Below, piece after piece: positions 9,801 through 16,888 of a stretch of DNA of 64,000 nucleotides. The stretch's first letter is position 1. Every line of letters begins with the position of its first letter. Both the position numbers and the translations under genes were made by a program. The stretch is taken from NCBI RefSeq assembly GCF_041687215.1, contig NZ_JAWLCI010000003.1:1-64000 (forward strand). The letters run 5' to 3'. Under the pieces are notes generated by a model that saw only the letters and a list, made by a program, of their open reading frames with translations, had not been told where the DNA came from and did not search any database. This DNA is from Mariniphaga sp041687215 (GTDB taxonomy: Bacteria; Bacteroidota; Bacteroidia; Bacteroidales; Prolixibacteraceae).

Positions 9801-10199
9801 GTTGAGTGCAGCAACTTCTTCGCCATCTACTTCGGTAAAAGCATAACCAATTTTTTTGGTTTCACGTTTAATCCCCAGCGCGGTTACCACTACCTCGTCG
9901 AGGCCAATGGCATCAACGGTAAGCGTTACATTCACTGTGGAGCGGTTGTCTACCGGAACTTCCATCGTTGACATTCCAACAAATGAAAATACCAAAACCG
10001 CATCTCCCGAAGAAACATTCAACGTGTAATTACCATCCACATTGGTAACTGTTCCGTTTGCCGTTCCTTTTTCAATCACTGTGGCGCCGGGAATCCCGAC
10101 CCCGTCTGCATCAGTAACAGTTCCTGTTACTGCCTGCTGTGCCATTGCTCCTGCTACCAGGGCAAAGCACATGGTAAGTGTTAATAAAATCTTTCGCAT
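6807..10199 (-). CDS. SusC/RagA-family TonB-linked outer-membrane transporter
   Basis: The protein is 1130 residues, normal for SusC. In order it has a signal peptide (ending AGAMAQ), a carboxypeptidase-regulatory-like beta-sandwich at about 22-105 (VTGTVTDADGVGIPGATV), a TonB-box-like segment (LDEVVVTALG), a plug domain at about 115-240 (ALQGKSAGM, IQIRGVSVLN, PIFVIDGVI, SISVLKGAAATALYGSRG), and a 22-strand-type barrel ending in Asp-Phe. There is no N-terminal STN domain, so it should not signal through an anti-sigma factor. That agrees with a ROK repressor upstream being the regulator. It imports glycan fragments in a TonB-dependent manner together with the SusD that follows. The gene starts 53 bases downstream of the ROK gene. 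Confidence 0.96.
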   Translation of the reverse strand: MRKILLTLTMCFALVAGAMAQQAVTGTVTDADGVGIPGATVIEKGTANGTVTNVDGNYTLNVSSGDAVLVFSFVGMSTMEVPVDNRSTVNVTLTVDAIGLDEVVVTALGIKRETKKIGYAFTEVDGEEVAALNTVNTVQALQGKSAGMSIGASDGGLFGNTKIQIRGVSVLNSRNNQPIFVIDGVILDNDVSAAHADWSGSSNDFGNQLKNLNPDDYESISVLKGAAATALYGSRGINGAIVIKTKDGMGKRGLGVKVTQSFGIDHAFAQPDLQYEYGPGAMPGYVDYGEKDSNGNYYRYSSNQFFLNANGQPTKQGFGWEWMGFGPKFDGRDIIDYDGSTTSFSPARGNMLDAYDLGFNSNTSVAVSGGNEKSTFYLSDSYNHRTGVFPSNKFTRNSLMFTGTHKMASWIEADASISFTTSNPQNPRNDLAELFTSGTWTNWYDTNKWKKREVWQASHGGVPSSAYGDDYVYVPSNGTWFSYNLNSSSREEQVIRPIVGLTANLTDWLSLRVEGNMNSYTVNYEQKDLGTGYANEGGYYELRHDKDLSQTGKVVANITKQLTTDISSNIMIGGELWKQERSYTSVRTDGGLIVPGRFFLDNSKRTKIGSGSVSATKQINSLYFLANFGWKDALFLDITGRNDWSSALVYSDGTGNNSYFYPSVSTSWLFSESLAMPDWLSFGKIRLSWAQVGNDTAPYFLNPGYSIGNYELSNGSFVYNNTKSTTSVDRDIQPEKKNSLEVGLDLRLFSGRLGFDVAYYNENINNQIGQVPIPQESGVSNLLTNVGSLKNQGFELKVDVTPVRTANFTWKSSFNYWNNKTTVTELHPDFGAYKVLGDTYVNYGNYRIGSVAFEGGEYGVLMSDILPLKYEADNPNDPKNGMPVLAWSDARRGAYYQRSYEVEEIGKIQPDFEGSWDNSFTYKNVSMSILLDARFGGHVASYANRYGTSYGWLDTSLEGRDPEFGGETWTSKYGDTNGRTYTDGIIPEGVFADGQMVTAPNGQQVNVGGMTYQEAFDAGHVEPTHAGFYHYFTNSWGQGVINDSWYNELSYIALRNISIGYTLPKSVAQSLKAENLYVGFNARNLGYLYNTMPNNMNPESFRGTTSDASFLQRSVMPYTATYTFTLSVDF

Positions 10200-10252
10200 A
10201 GATTTTTAATTTAAATTAGAAATTAGACTCTCTCTCTTCATCGATTATATAT

Positions 10253-11479
10253 TTAACTGTGTAAATCACTAAAAAGCTTTTGATATAACATGGCTGTAAC
10301 GCCTAATAAACCAGACTGTTCCCAAATTTCAGAAACAACAATTTTTGTATTGGAATAAATTTGTTCCAGGCAATATTTATTAAGTGATTGTTGGATGGAA
10401 GTAAGTACAAACTGGTTGGCTGCTGAAATTGGCCCGCCAAGAACAATAATATCGGGGTTTAAAAGCTGAAGTGTTACTGAAAGTCCTTTACCCAGTGCAA
10501 GTCCAACCTGATGGAGCAGGTGAATGGAAAATTCATCGCCGGCCCTGGCTGCGCTAATTACATCTTCAGGTTTTAAATCTTCAGGATGATTTGTAAACTG
10601 CCCGGTGAGTTGGGAAATTCTGTTCTCCTTTATTCCAATTTTAGCTTCCCTGACTAAAACATATGCCGATGCCACTGTTTCGAGGCATCCTCGTTTTCCG
10701 CAAATACACAGGTTTCCGTCTTCCACAAGTTGTATATGCGAAAGCTCTCCTGCAAATCCGCTGGCCCCGTTATACAATTTTCCATCAATAATAATTCCCA
10801 GGCCAACCCCGTAACTCCAGGTAACCACAATGGCGTTTTTATGCCCTTTTGCTGCTCCAAAAATATATTCGCCATAAGCCTGCATCCGGGCATCGTTGTT
10901 AACGTAAACCAGTTTCCCAAATTTATCTTCGAGGCGTTTTTTCACATTTTGGTAAGCCTTGTTTTTTATAGTAAAGTTCATTCCCTGAACTTCGTCAATC
11001 AAACCGGGCATTGTAATGCCAACTCCCAAAATTCGCTTTTCGTCTATTTTGTTATCTTTTATCAGATGTTTGGCATGTTGATGTATTTTATCTACCAGTT
11101 GATCGTCATCTATTGACGTTTCAAATTTAACAAGTGGTGTAACTGCCTGGTTGTTTGAATTGTATATGATTATTTTGGCGCGGTAACGTTCAATTTCACA
11201 TGCTATAATAAATATTGAATTATTAGATAACCCGAAAAGTGTGGGCTTTCTGCCTCCGCGCGACTCTCCTGTACCTCGTTGTTCAATATATTTTAAATCG
11301 GTAAGTTCATTTAACAGCGAAATTGCTGTAGGAAGGCTTACTCCAATACGTTTACTGATTATTGGCCCCGAAAGTGTTTCGTGTTTGTACAACAGGTTCA
11401 GTATTTTCTTTTTTTGCTGATATTTTTTCAGCATGTTACCTGATAGTTCATCTTTTTTAATATCGCCATTTAGTATCAT
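10253..11479 (-). CDS. ROK-family transcriptional regulator (NagC/Mlc type)
   Basis: This 408-residue protein has an N-terminal winged helix-turn-helix (about 20-75: ILNLLYKHETLSGPIISKRIGVS, split by the turn). A ROK sugar-kinase-like domain follows, with VTMPGL-like GITMPGL, NNDAR (about 195-199) and the zinc motif CxCGxxGCxE at 258-266 plus His248. ROK repressors release DNA when a sugar or sugar phosphate, often an amino-sugar derivative, binds the kinase-like domain. It is the first gene of the ROK-susC-susD-PNGase series, all on one strand with gaps of 53, 20 and 99 bases. It is therefore the natural local regulator and may control its own operon. An alternative start is Met16. The fit with GlcNAc-type inducers from N-glycans is inference. 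Confidence 0.9.
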   Translation of the reverse strand: MILNGDIKKDELSGNMLKKYQQKKKILNLLYKHETLSGPIISKRIGVSLPTAISLLNELTDLKYIEQRGTGESRGGRKPTLFGLSNNSIFIIACEIERYRAKIIIYNSNNQAVTPLVKFETSIDDDQLVDKIHQHAKHLIKDNKIDEKRILGVGITMPGLIDEVQGMNFTIKNKAYQNVKKRLEDKFGKLVYVNNDARMQAYGEYIFGAAKGHKNAIVVTWSYGVGLGIIIDGKLYNGASGFAGELSHIQLVEDGNLCICGKRGCLETVASAYVLVREAKIGIKENRISQLTGQFTNHPEDLKPEDVISAARAGDEFSIHLLHQVGLALGKGLSVTLQLLNPDIIVLGGPISAANQFVLTSIQQSLNKYCLEQIYSNTKIVVSEIWEQSGLLGVTAMLYQKLFSDLHS

Positions 11480-11710
11480 AGCACTTATTGAAAAACAGGT
11501 GCAAGTTAAATAAAGAATTTCGTTAAATGCAAATAATTATTAAAAAATTTTAAAAAGAATTTATTTTTGGCAAAATTAAGATTAAGATTTTGAGTTTTTC
11601 CGAAAAAAAATAAGTAAGACATTTCACTCTGTTATTTCATTTTAACACTTTTCAATCCTAATCGTATCCATTCTTCTTTAATTTTAATTTTAACGAACAC
11701 AAAAAAATAA

Positions 11711-11718
11711 TAGCTTTG
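11711..11718 (+). promoter_or_regulatory. Putative -7 box (TAGCTTTG) for the sialate O-acetylesterase gene
   Basis: TAGCTTTG matches the Bacteroidota -7 consensus TAnnTTTG and lies 24 bases before the start codon. I see no good TTTG at the -33 spacing. The 263-bp divergent gap 11480-11742 must also hold the promoter of the ROK-sus operon; it is very A+T-rich, and no clear operator palindrome stood out. Confidence 0.4.
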
Positions 11719-11742
11719 GCTGTATATTAAAGTTCAATCACA

Positions 11743-13701
11743 ATGAAACATGTAAATAAATTAATTCTGGCAACAACTATTTTGGCTTTATCTTATTTCA
11801 ATGTGTTTGCCGATGTAAAACTTCCCAAAATATTCAGTTCCAACATGGTTTTGCAACAGGGAATTGAAATCCCGGTTTGGGGTTGGGCCGATCAGGGTGA
11901 GCGGATTTCCGTAACTTTTAACGGACAAACTGTTCGAACAAGAGCAACCAGAGAGGGGAATTGGAGAGTGAATTTGCCTGAACAGAATTATGGCGGACCT
12001 TATGATCTTATTATAAAAGGTAAAAATACCATTGAGCTGCAAAATGTGATGATAGGGGAGGTCTGGATTTGTTCAGGCCAGTCGAACATGCAGTGGAGGG
12101 TTGATCAAAGCAACAATCCTGAAGAGGAGATAGCCGCTGCCAATTACCCGAACATCAGGCTTTTTACTGTTCCAAGAGCTGTTGCGCAATCTCCGCAGGA
12201 TGATATTTCTGATGGGGAATGGGTAGAATGTTCACCGGAAACCGTGGCAGGTTTTTCTGCTGTGGGTTATTTTTTCGGAAGGGATTTACATCAGGAATTA
12301 AATGTTCCCATCGGACTCATTCACACTTCCTGGGGTGGAACAGTGGCTGAAACGTGGATAAGTCCGAACACGATTAGTAACGACCCTGATCTCAAGGAAA
12401 AACTGGTTGAATTGCAGCAGATGAATTTGGAAAGCTACCGAAAAACCCGTCTCGACCAGGTGAAAGAATTGCTGGGCGGTGAAATACCAACCGAAGACAA
12501 AGGAATAGTTGACGGTGAACCGGTTTGGGCAGGCCTCAATTACAGCGACGGACACTGGCGCAGCATTAAAACACCCATGTACTGGGAAAATCAGGGATAC
12601 ATTGATATTGACGGGATTGGCTGGTACCGCAAAGAGATTCAACTCAACGAAGAATACACCAACGCCAACCTCACGCTTCATTTGGGAAAAGTGGACGATT
12701 CGGACATTACCTTTATTAATGGTATAGAAATCGGTCGCACCGAAAACAAATATGACGAGGACCGCATTTACACCATCGATAAAAAATATTTGAACCCCGG
12801 CAAAAACATGATTGTTGTGCGTGTGCAGGACACCGGTGGAAATGGTGGCATTTGGGGCGATCCTGAAGAACAGTTTCTTGCTATCGGAAATGAAAAAATA
12901 GATATTTCAGGCGATTGGAAGTTCCGGATTGCAAAAGCTGAAGTGGCTTCTGTTAATGTGGGCCCCAATTCTTATCCCACGCTGCTTTTTAATGCCATGA
13001 TTAATCCCATAATTCCTTTCGGAATAAAAGGCGCCATCTGGTATCAGGGCGAATCAAATGCCGGGCGGGCAAAGCAGTATCAGCGCGTTTTCCCTTCGCT
13101 TATAAACGACTGGCGCAACCACTGGCAGCAGGGCGATTTTCCTTTTTTGTTTGTTTCGCTGGCCAATTACACACAGCCGCCACAGGAGCCCGGCGAAAGC
13201 GATTGGGCCGAACTGCGCGAGGCACAAACCAAAACCCTGGCACTGCCCAACACTGGAATGGCGCTGGCCATCGACATTGGCGAGGCCGACGACATTCACC
13301 CACGCAACAAACAGGATGTAGGAAAACGCCTGGCACTGAATGCTTTTAAAATTGCCTACAAAAAAAATGTGGTGCACTCAGGTCCCATGTACGATTCAGT
13401 TGAATTTAAAAATGGAAAAGCTTACATATCCTTTTCTGAAACTGGCTCCGGACTGGAAATAAAAGACCGTTACGGTTACCTGAAAGGTTTTACTCTGGCC
13501 GGCCCCGACCGGAAATTTCACTGGGCAAAAGCAGAACTGGTTGACGACGAAACAGTGGTGGTTTATTCCGAAGAAGTTTCGAATCCGGTATCGGTGCGTT
13601 ACGGCTGGGCCAACAATCCGGATGATGTGAATCTTTATAACAAGGAAGGGCTTCCTGCCAATCCGTTCCGCACCGACGATTGGCCGGGAATTACCAAATA
13701 A
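11743..13701 (+). CDS. Secreted sialate O-acetylesterase-like SGNH/GDSL esterase
   Basis: The protein is 652 residues with a signal peptide ending VFA. The start of the mature protein (VKLPKIFSSNMVLQQG) is the standard opening of bacterial sialate-9-O-acetylesterase family proteins. The catalytic serine is in GQSNM (Ser114), an oxyanion and structural motif appears as WYQGESNAGR, and the Asp-His pair is in DDIHP (Asp516, His519). A jelly-roll insertion sits between the two halves of the SGNH domain (about 265-400), as is common in the family. It removes O-acetyl groups from sugars. The name suggests sialic acid, but many Bacteroidota members act on acetylated hemicellulose or pectin, and the next genes include a pectate-lyase-like protein. 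It probably forms an operon with the DUF1460 gene 24 bases downstream. Confidence 0.88.
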   Translation: MKHVNKLILATTILALSYFNVFADVKLPKIFSSNMVLQQGIEIPVWGWADQGERISVTFNGQTVRTRATREGNWRVNLPEQNYGGPYDLIIKGKNTIELQNVMIGEVWICSGQSNMQWRVDQSNNPEEEIAAANYPNIRLFTVPRAVAQSPQDDISDGEWVECSPETVAGFSAVGYFFGRDLHQELNVPIGLIHTSWGGTVAETWISPNTISNDPDLKEKLVELQQMNLESYRKTRLDQVKELLGGEIPTEDKGIVDGEPVWAGLNYSDGHWRSIKTPMYWENQGYIDIDGIGWYRKEIQLNEEYTNANLTLHLGKVDDSDITFINGIEIGRTENKYDEDRIYTIDKKYLNPGKNMIVVRVQDTGGNGGIWGDPEEQFLAIGNEKIDISGDWKFRIAKAEVASVNVGPNSYPTLLFNAMINPIIPFGIKGAIWYQGESNAGRAKQYQRVFPSLINDWRNHWQQGDFPFLFVSLANYTQPPQEPGESDWAELREAQTKTLALPNTGMALAIDIGEADDIHPRNKQDVGKRLALNAFKIAYKKNVVHSGPMYDSVEFKNGKAYISFSETGSGLEIKDRYGYLKGFTLAGPDRKFHWAKAELVDDETVVVYSEEVSNPVSVRYGWANNPDDVNLYNKEGLPANPFRTDDWPGITK

Positions 13702-13725
13702 TTATTCATTCAAATTTAATTACCA

Positions 13726-14589
13726 ATGCGAATCCTGATATTATCTGTTTTTTACTTCCTGCTGACAAGTTGTACCTTCAAAGGAAATGTGGAAACCGAA
13801 GAATTCAAAACCATTTCTACTGAAGAGGACAAGGAAATTGTAGAGCAGATTTTTGAATTGTTTGCAGACGAAAAAGGTTCACCCACTTCGGTTTTAATGG
13901 TGAAGTTGGGAACCTATTTTATGGAAACGCCTTATGTGGCCCACACACTCGAAAAAGGCGATGAGGAACAACTGGTGGTCAATCTGCGCGGACTGGATTG
14001 CACCACACTGGTGGAAAACTGTCTGGCACTAACCAAAACCATTCAAAGTGGCGAGCATACATTTGAGCAGTTTACCAAAGAGTTGAAAAACGTACGGTAC
14101 CGCAGTGGAAAAATTGACGGTTATCCTTCACGGCTGCATTATACTACCGACTGGATTTTCGATAACCAGCAGAAAAAACTGGTAAGAAATCTTTCCAAAG
14201 AAATTGGAGCCACTCCCTATCCAAAGGAAATCAATTTTATGAGCACGCATCCTGATAGTTATCGGCAGTTGAAAGACAGCAGCCACCTGGTGGAGATTAT
14301 TGCTCAAAAAGAAAGGGACATCAATTCGCGGCAGCATTTTTACATACCCGAAGAAAAACTGGCTGAAGTGGAAGATCAGTTGATGGACGGCGATATTGTG
14401 GGAATTACCACCAGCATTGAAGGGCTCGACATTTCGCACATGGGAATTCTGATTCGCAAAGGAGGACGGATTCATCTGCTGCATGCTTCTTCGGCAGCCG
14501 AAAAAGTGGTTCTTTCAGAAGAAACCCTGGAAGAATATCTGCTGAGCAGCAAATCGGCAACAGGAATTATGGTAGCCAGGCCGCTGTGA
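13726..14589 (+). CDS. DUF1460 family lipoprotein, predicted peptidoglycan amidase
   Basis: This 287-residue lipoprotein has a lipobox LLTSC (Cys16). The DUF1460 domain fills the rest, with the probable nucleophile in RGLDCTTLVEN (Cys92) and a later conserved His in ISHMGIL. The second block, DGDIVGITTS...HLLHASS, is also typical. DUF1460 proteins have an NlpC/P60-like papain fold and are reported to act as N-acetylmuramoyl-L-alanine amidases or related muropeptide hydrolases. The lipobox suggests a membrane-anchored envelope protein. It follows the esterase gene closely on the same strand and converges with the pectate-lyase-like gene, with only 17 bases between the stops. Function in cell-wall recycling or scavenging is inferred from the family. 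Confidence 0.85.
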   Translation: MRILILSVFYFLLTSCTFKGNVETEEFKTISTEEDKEIVEQIFELFADEKGSPTSVLMVKLGTYFMETPYVAHTLEKGDEEQLVVNLRGLDCTTLVENCLALTKTIQSGEHTFEQFTKELKNVRYRSGKIDGYPSRLHYTTDWIFDNQQKKLVRNLSKEIGATPYPKEINFMSTHPDSYRQLKDSSHLVEIIAQKERDINSRQHFYIPEEKLAEVEDQLMDGDIVGITTSIEGLDISHMGILIRKGGRIHLLHASSAAEKVVLSEETLEEYLLSSKSATGIMVARPL

Positions 14590-14606
14590 AACCTGGTGCC
14601 GTAAAT

Positions 14607-15875
14607 TTATTTTCCTTCTACCTCCCTACCCATTTTATCCAGCCACTCCTGTATATTTTCTTTCGGAATTTCTAATTTTCTGTAAACAGGAGCGTAATCC
14701 GGATAACCTCCAACCTCGTTTTGACTGTCAATAATCCGGCCTTGTTTTTTCTTTACACTGTTAATAATTCGTTGGTCGATGGGATCCCGGTCGGCAGGTC
14801 GTGCCCCTGCATTGGTCAGAATGTAGTCGGTCACTTTGCCGGAAGTCATTAACCCTGCCGGTTGAAATGGCGGCGAATCTGTTTCTTTAAACGTTCCGGC
14901 AGTCAGTGGAATTCCGGAGGAATTGTTTTCGATATAATTTTCCCTAAGGAAAAGTTCTGCATGGTCTCCGTTAATGAAGGCTTTGATTTTTGTGTCGTTG
15001 CCCGGAATGAGTACATTACCTGCAATTGCAATTTTCGCAAGTGGAGGTTCAGGATGGCCTTCCCATTCACTTTTTACCCAATGCGTATGAATGGCAGCAT
15101 TTCCCGGGTTGTAGATGAGGTTGTTGGCAATAATTCCTGTGGCTGCAGTTTTGAAATAAGGATTTCGTTGTTTGTTGTGGGCAAACAAATTTCGCTGAAC
15201 GGTTATTTCCCGGCAATTATCATGTATCAGGCTTCCCTTGGAGTGTTCACCTTTGGCATGGGTTGAATTGCTCAAACATTCAGCAATAAGGCAGTTAGAA
15301 ATAGTTACCCTGTGCGATGTATTTTCAGGTCCTTCCAGTCTTGGCCCGGAAGCACTTATGTTTTCATCAACCGACCAGGTAACGGAACAATGATCAATTA
15401 AAATATTGTAGGCATTGCCTCCCGATGTTGCAATACCGTCAGGCTCCCAGCCACTTTTTTTAGGTTCTCCGGCATCGCCCGGCCTGACCATTATATGCTG
15501 AATGATTACATCATGCGTAGTAACAGAAATTCCGCCACGGATAAAGGTAATTCCGGGCGAGGGTGCTGTTTGCCCGGCAATGGTTACGTGAGGTTTGTCA
15601 ATAATAATTCTGCTTTTGCCCAGATCGATTACGCCGCCAACCTCAAACACAATTATCCGGGGACCATCCGAATTCACCGCTTCACGGAATGAACCATCGC
15701 CACTTGAATTCAAGTTGGTTACTTTTATAATTTTACCTCCTTGCCCACCTTTTGTAATCGCTGGGATTTCATTAACGGTTGTTGCATTATTGCCGCCAGT
15801 GTAATTTTGAATCGAAAAAATTAAACCCGGAAACGCCCAAAAAAGTATTACGAGAAGAACCTTATTTATCATCAT
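14607..15875 (-). CDS. Secreted pectate-lyase-like right-handed beta-helix protein (PL1-type)
   Basis: The protein is 422 residues with a signal peptide (LLVILFWAFPGLIFS). The motifs GGQGGKIIKVTNLNSSGDGSF, split at the Gly turn, IVFEVGGVIDL, VTIAGQTAPSPG and LIDHCSVTWSVDE are characteristic of the Bacteroidota pectate-lyase family proteins related to PL1. These build a right-handed parallel beta-helix and cleave polygalacturonan by beta-elimination, usually with Ca2+. The start has two adjacent ATGs (15875 and 15872). Its Tat-exported neighbours could act on released uronic sugars, but no dedicated SusCD pair sits beside it, so the substrate is unproven. Confidence 0.82.
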   Translation of the reverse strand: MMINKVLLVILFWAFPGLIFSIQNYTGGNNATTVNEIPAITKGGQGGKIIKVTNLNSSGDGSFREAVNSDGPRIIVFEVGGVIDLGKSRIIIDKPHVTIAGQTAPSPGITFIRGGISVTTHDVIIQHIMVRPGDAGEPKKSGWEPDGIATSGGNAYNILIDHCSVTWSVDENISASGPRLEGPENTSHRVTISNCLIAECLSNSTHAKGEHSKGSLIHDNCREITVQRNLFAHNKQRNPYFKTAATGIIANNLIYNPGNAAIHTHWVKSEWEGHPEPPLAKIAIAGNVLIPGNDTKIKAFINGDHAELFLRENYIENNSSGIPLTAGTFKETDSPPFQPAGLMTSGKVTDYILTNAGARPADRDPIDQRIINSVKKKQGRIIDSQNEVGGYPDYAPVYRKLEIPKENIQEWLDKMGREVEGK

Positions 15876-15927
15876 AACATAACAATTTTTTATCCATGCT
15901 GCCTTTTATTTTTCAGCCAGATGCTTA

Positions 15928-16788
15928 TTAAACTTTTTTCAGAAATTCTGCACTTGGCCCGAAGGTTTCCGGCGCCATTTCCACGTAAAAATTTTTGATG
16001 CCGCCGGTTTGGGCTGCTTCAAAAAAGTCGTCCCAGTCCACGTCGCCTTGCCCGATGGGTACCTGGGCATCTTTTGCAGATGACCAGTCGGCCAGGTGAG
16101 CCGAAATAAAACGGCCAGGGTATTTGCGAAAATAGTCAGCAGCCTTGTAGCCGATATTCACCACAGCCACCTGGAACTGCATTTTTACCAGGTCAGGATC
16201 GAACTGGTCGAGCAGGGCATCGTAAATCAGTTCATTGTCACGTTTTTCAAATTCCATGTGGTGGTTGTGAAATCCCATTTGAATTCCGGCTTTTTTGGTT
16301 TTTTCGCCAATGGCATTGAGTTCGTCGGCAGTCCGTCGGAAATCGTCAACCGAAGCATCTTTGGGCAACCAGAAACTGGCTGCCATCATTTGTTTCATGC
16401 CGAGCCCGTGTGCCCACTCAATGCGGTTTTCCAAATGATCGCGCAGTTCGCCCATATTAAAATGTGAGCTGGTGCATTTCAACCCGGTATCTTTAATAAT
16501 TTTTTTCATTTCCCTGCCACTCATGAGGTTCAGCGGCTCAAAACCAGCATTGGAATACCCCAGCGGTGAACACATTTCCACCTCTTTGTATCCTAAACCT
16601 GCCATCATTTTTAACGTACCCGGAAAATCTTCAATCAATTTTTCCCGGATGGTCCACACCTGAAAACCAAACGATTCCGGTTTTTTTGAACCGAAACCGA
16701 ACACATTTAACGGAAGTTGGCTCATCAGCACAGCAGCACCAATTGAAGCGCCAGTTGTTTTTATGAAATTTCTTCTGGAATAATTCAT
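15928..16788 (-). CDS. Tat-exported sugar phosphate isomerase/epimerase-like TIM-barrel protein
   Basis: The 286-residue protein starts with a twin-arginine leader (YSRRNFIKTTGASIG) and continues as an AP-endonuclease-2/xylose-isomerase-like TIM barrel. Visible motifs are FGFQVWTIRE, MAGLGYKEVEMC, GFHNHHMEF (metal-binding His and Glu), HLADW and PIGQGDVDWDDFF. Members with cytosolic homologues isomerise or epimerise keto-sugars and inositols. The exported group is common in Bacteroidota next to exported Gfo/Idh/MocA proteins, as here: the oxidoreductase gene precedes it on the same strand, 100 bases away. The pair probably modifies a sugar in the periplasm. The exact reaction is not known. 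Confidence 0.85.
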   Translation of the reverse strand: MNYSRRNFIKTTGASIGAAVLMSQLPLNVFGFGSKKPESFGFQVWTIREKLIEDFPGTLKMMAGLGYKEVEMCSPLGYSNAGFEPLNLMSGREMKKIIKDTGLKCTSSHFNMGELRDHLENRIEWAHGLGMKQMMAASFWLPKDASVDDFRRTADELNAIGEKTKKAGIQMGFHNHHMEFEKRDNELIYDALLDQFDPDLVKMQFQVAVVNIGYKAADYFRKYPGRFISAHLADWSSAKDAQVPIGQGDVDWDDFFEAAQTGGIKNFYVEMAPETFGPSAEFLKKV

Positions 16789-16840
16789 GATATTTTCTTT
16801 AAACTTTTAACATTAAACTTTGAACTTTTCCCTGTGAGAT

Positions 16841-16867
16841 AATGCGAAGCATTAAATCGAAGATTTA
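16841..16867. repeat. Tandem GAA-loop hairpins in an intergenic spacer
   Basis: Two perfect short palindromes lie head to tail: AATGC-GAA-GCATT (16841-16853) and TAAATC-GAA-GATTTA (16853-16867). They share one base and have the same GAA triloop. They are flanked by TTAAACTTTGAACTTT-like and TGAACTTTAAAC sequence. The spacer is between two same-strand genes, and neither hairpin is followed by a T-run. Confidence 0.5.
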
Positions 16868-16888
16868 TTTCAAAGGGTGAACTTTAAA

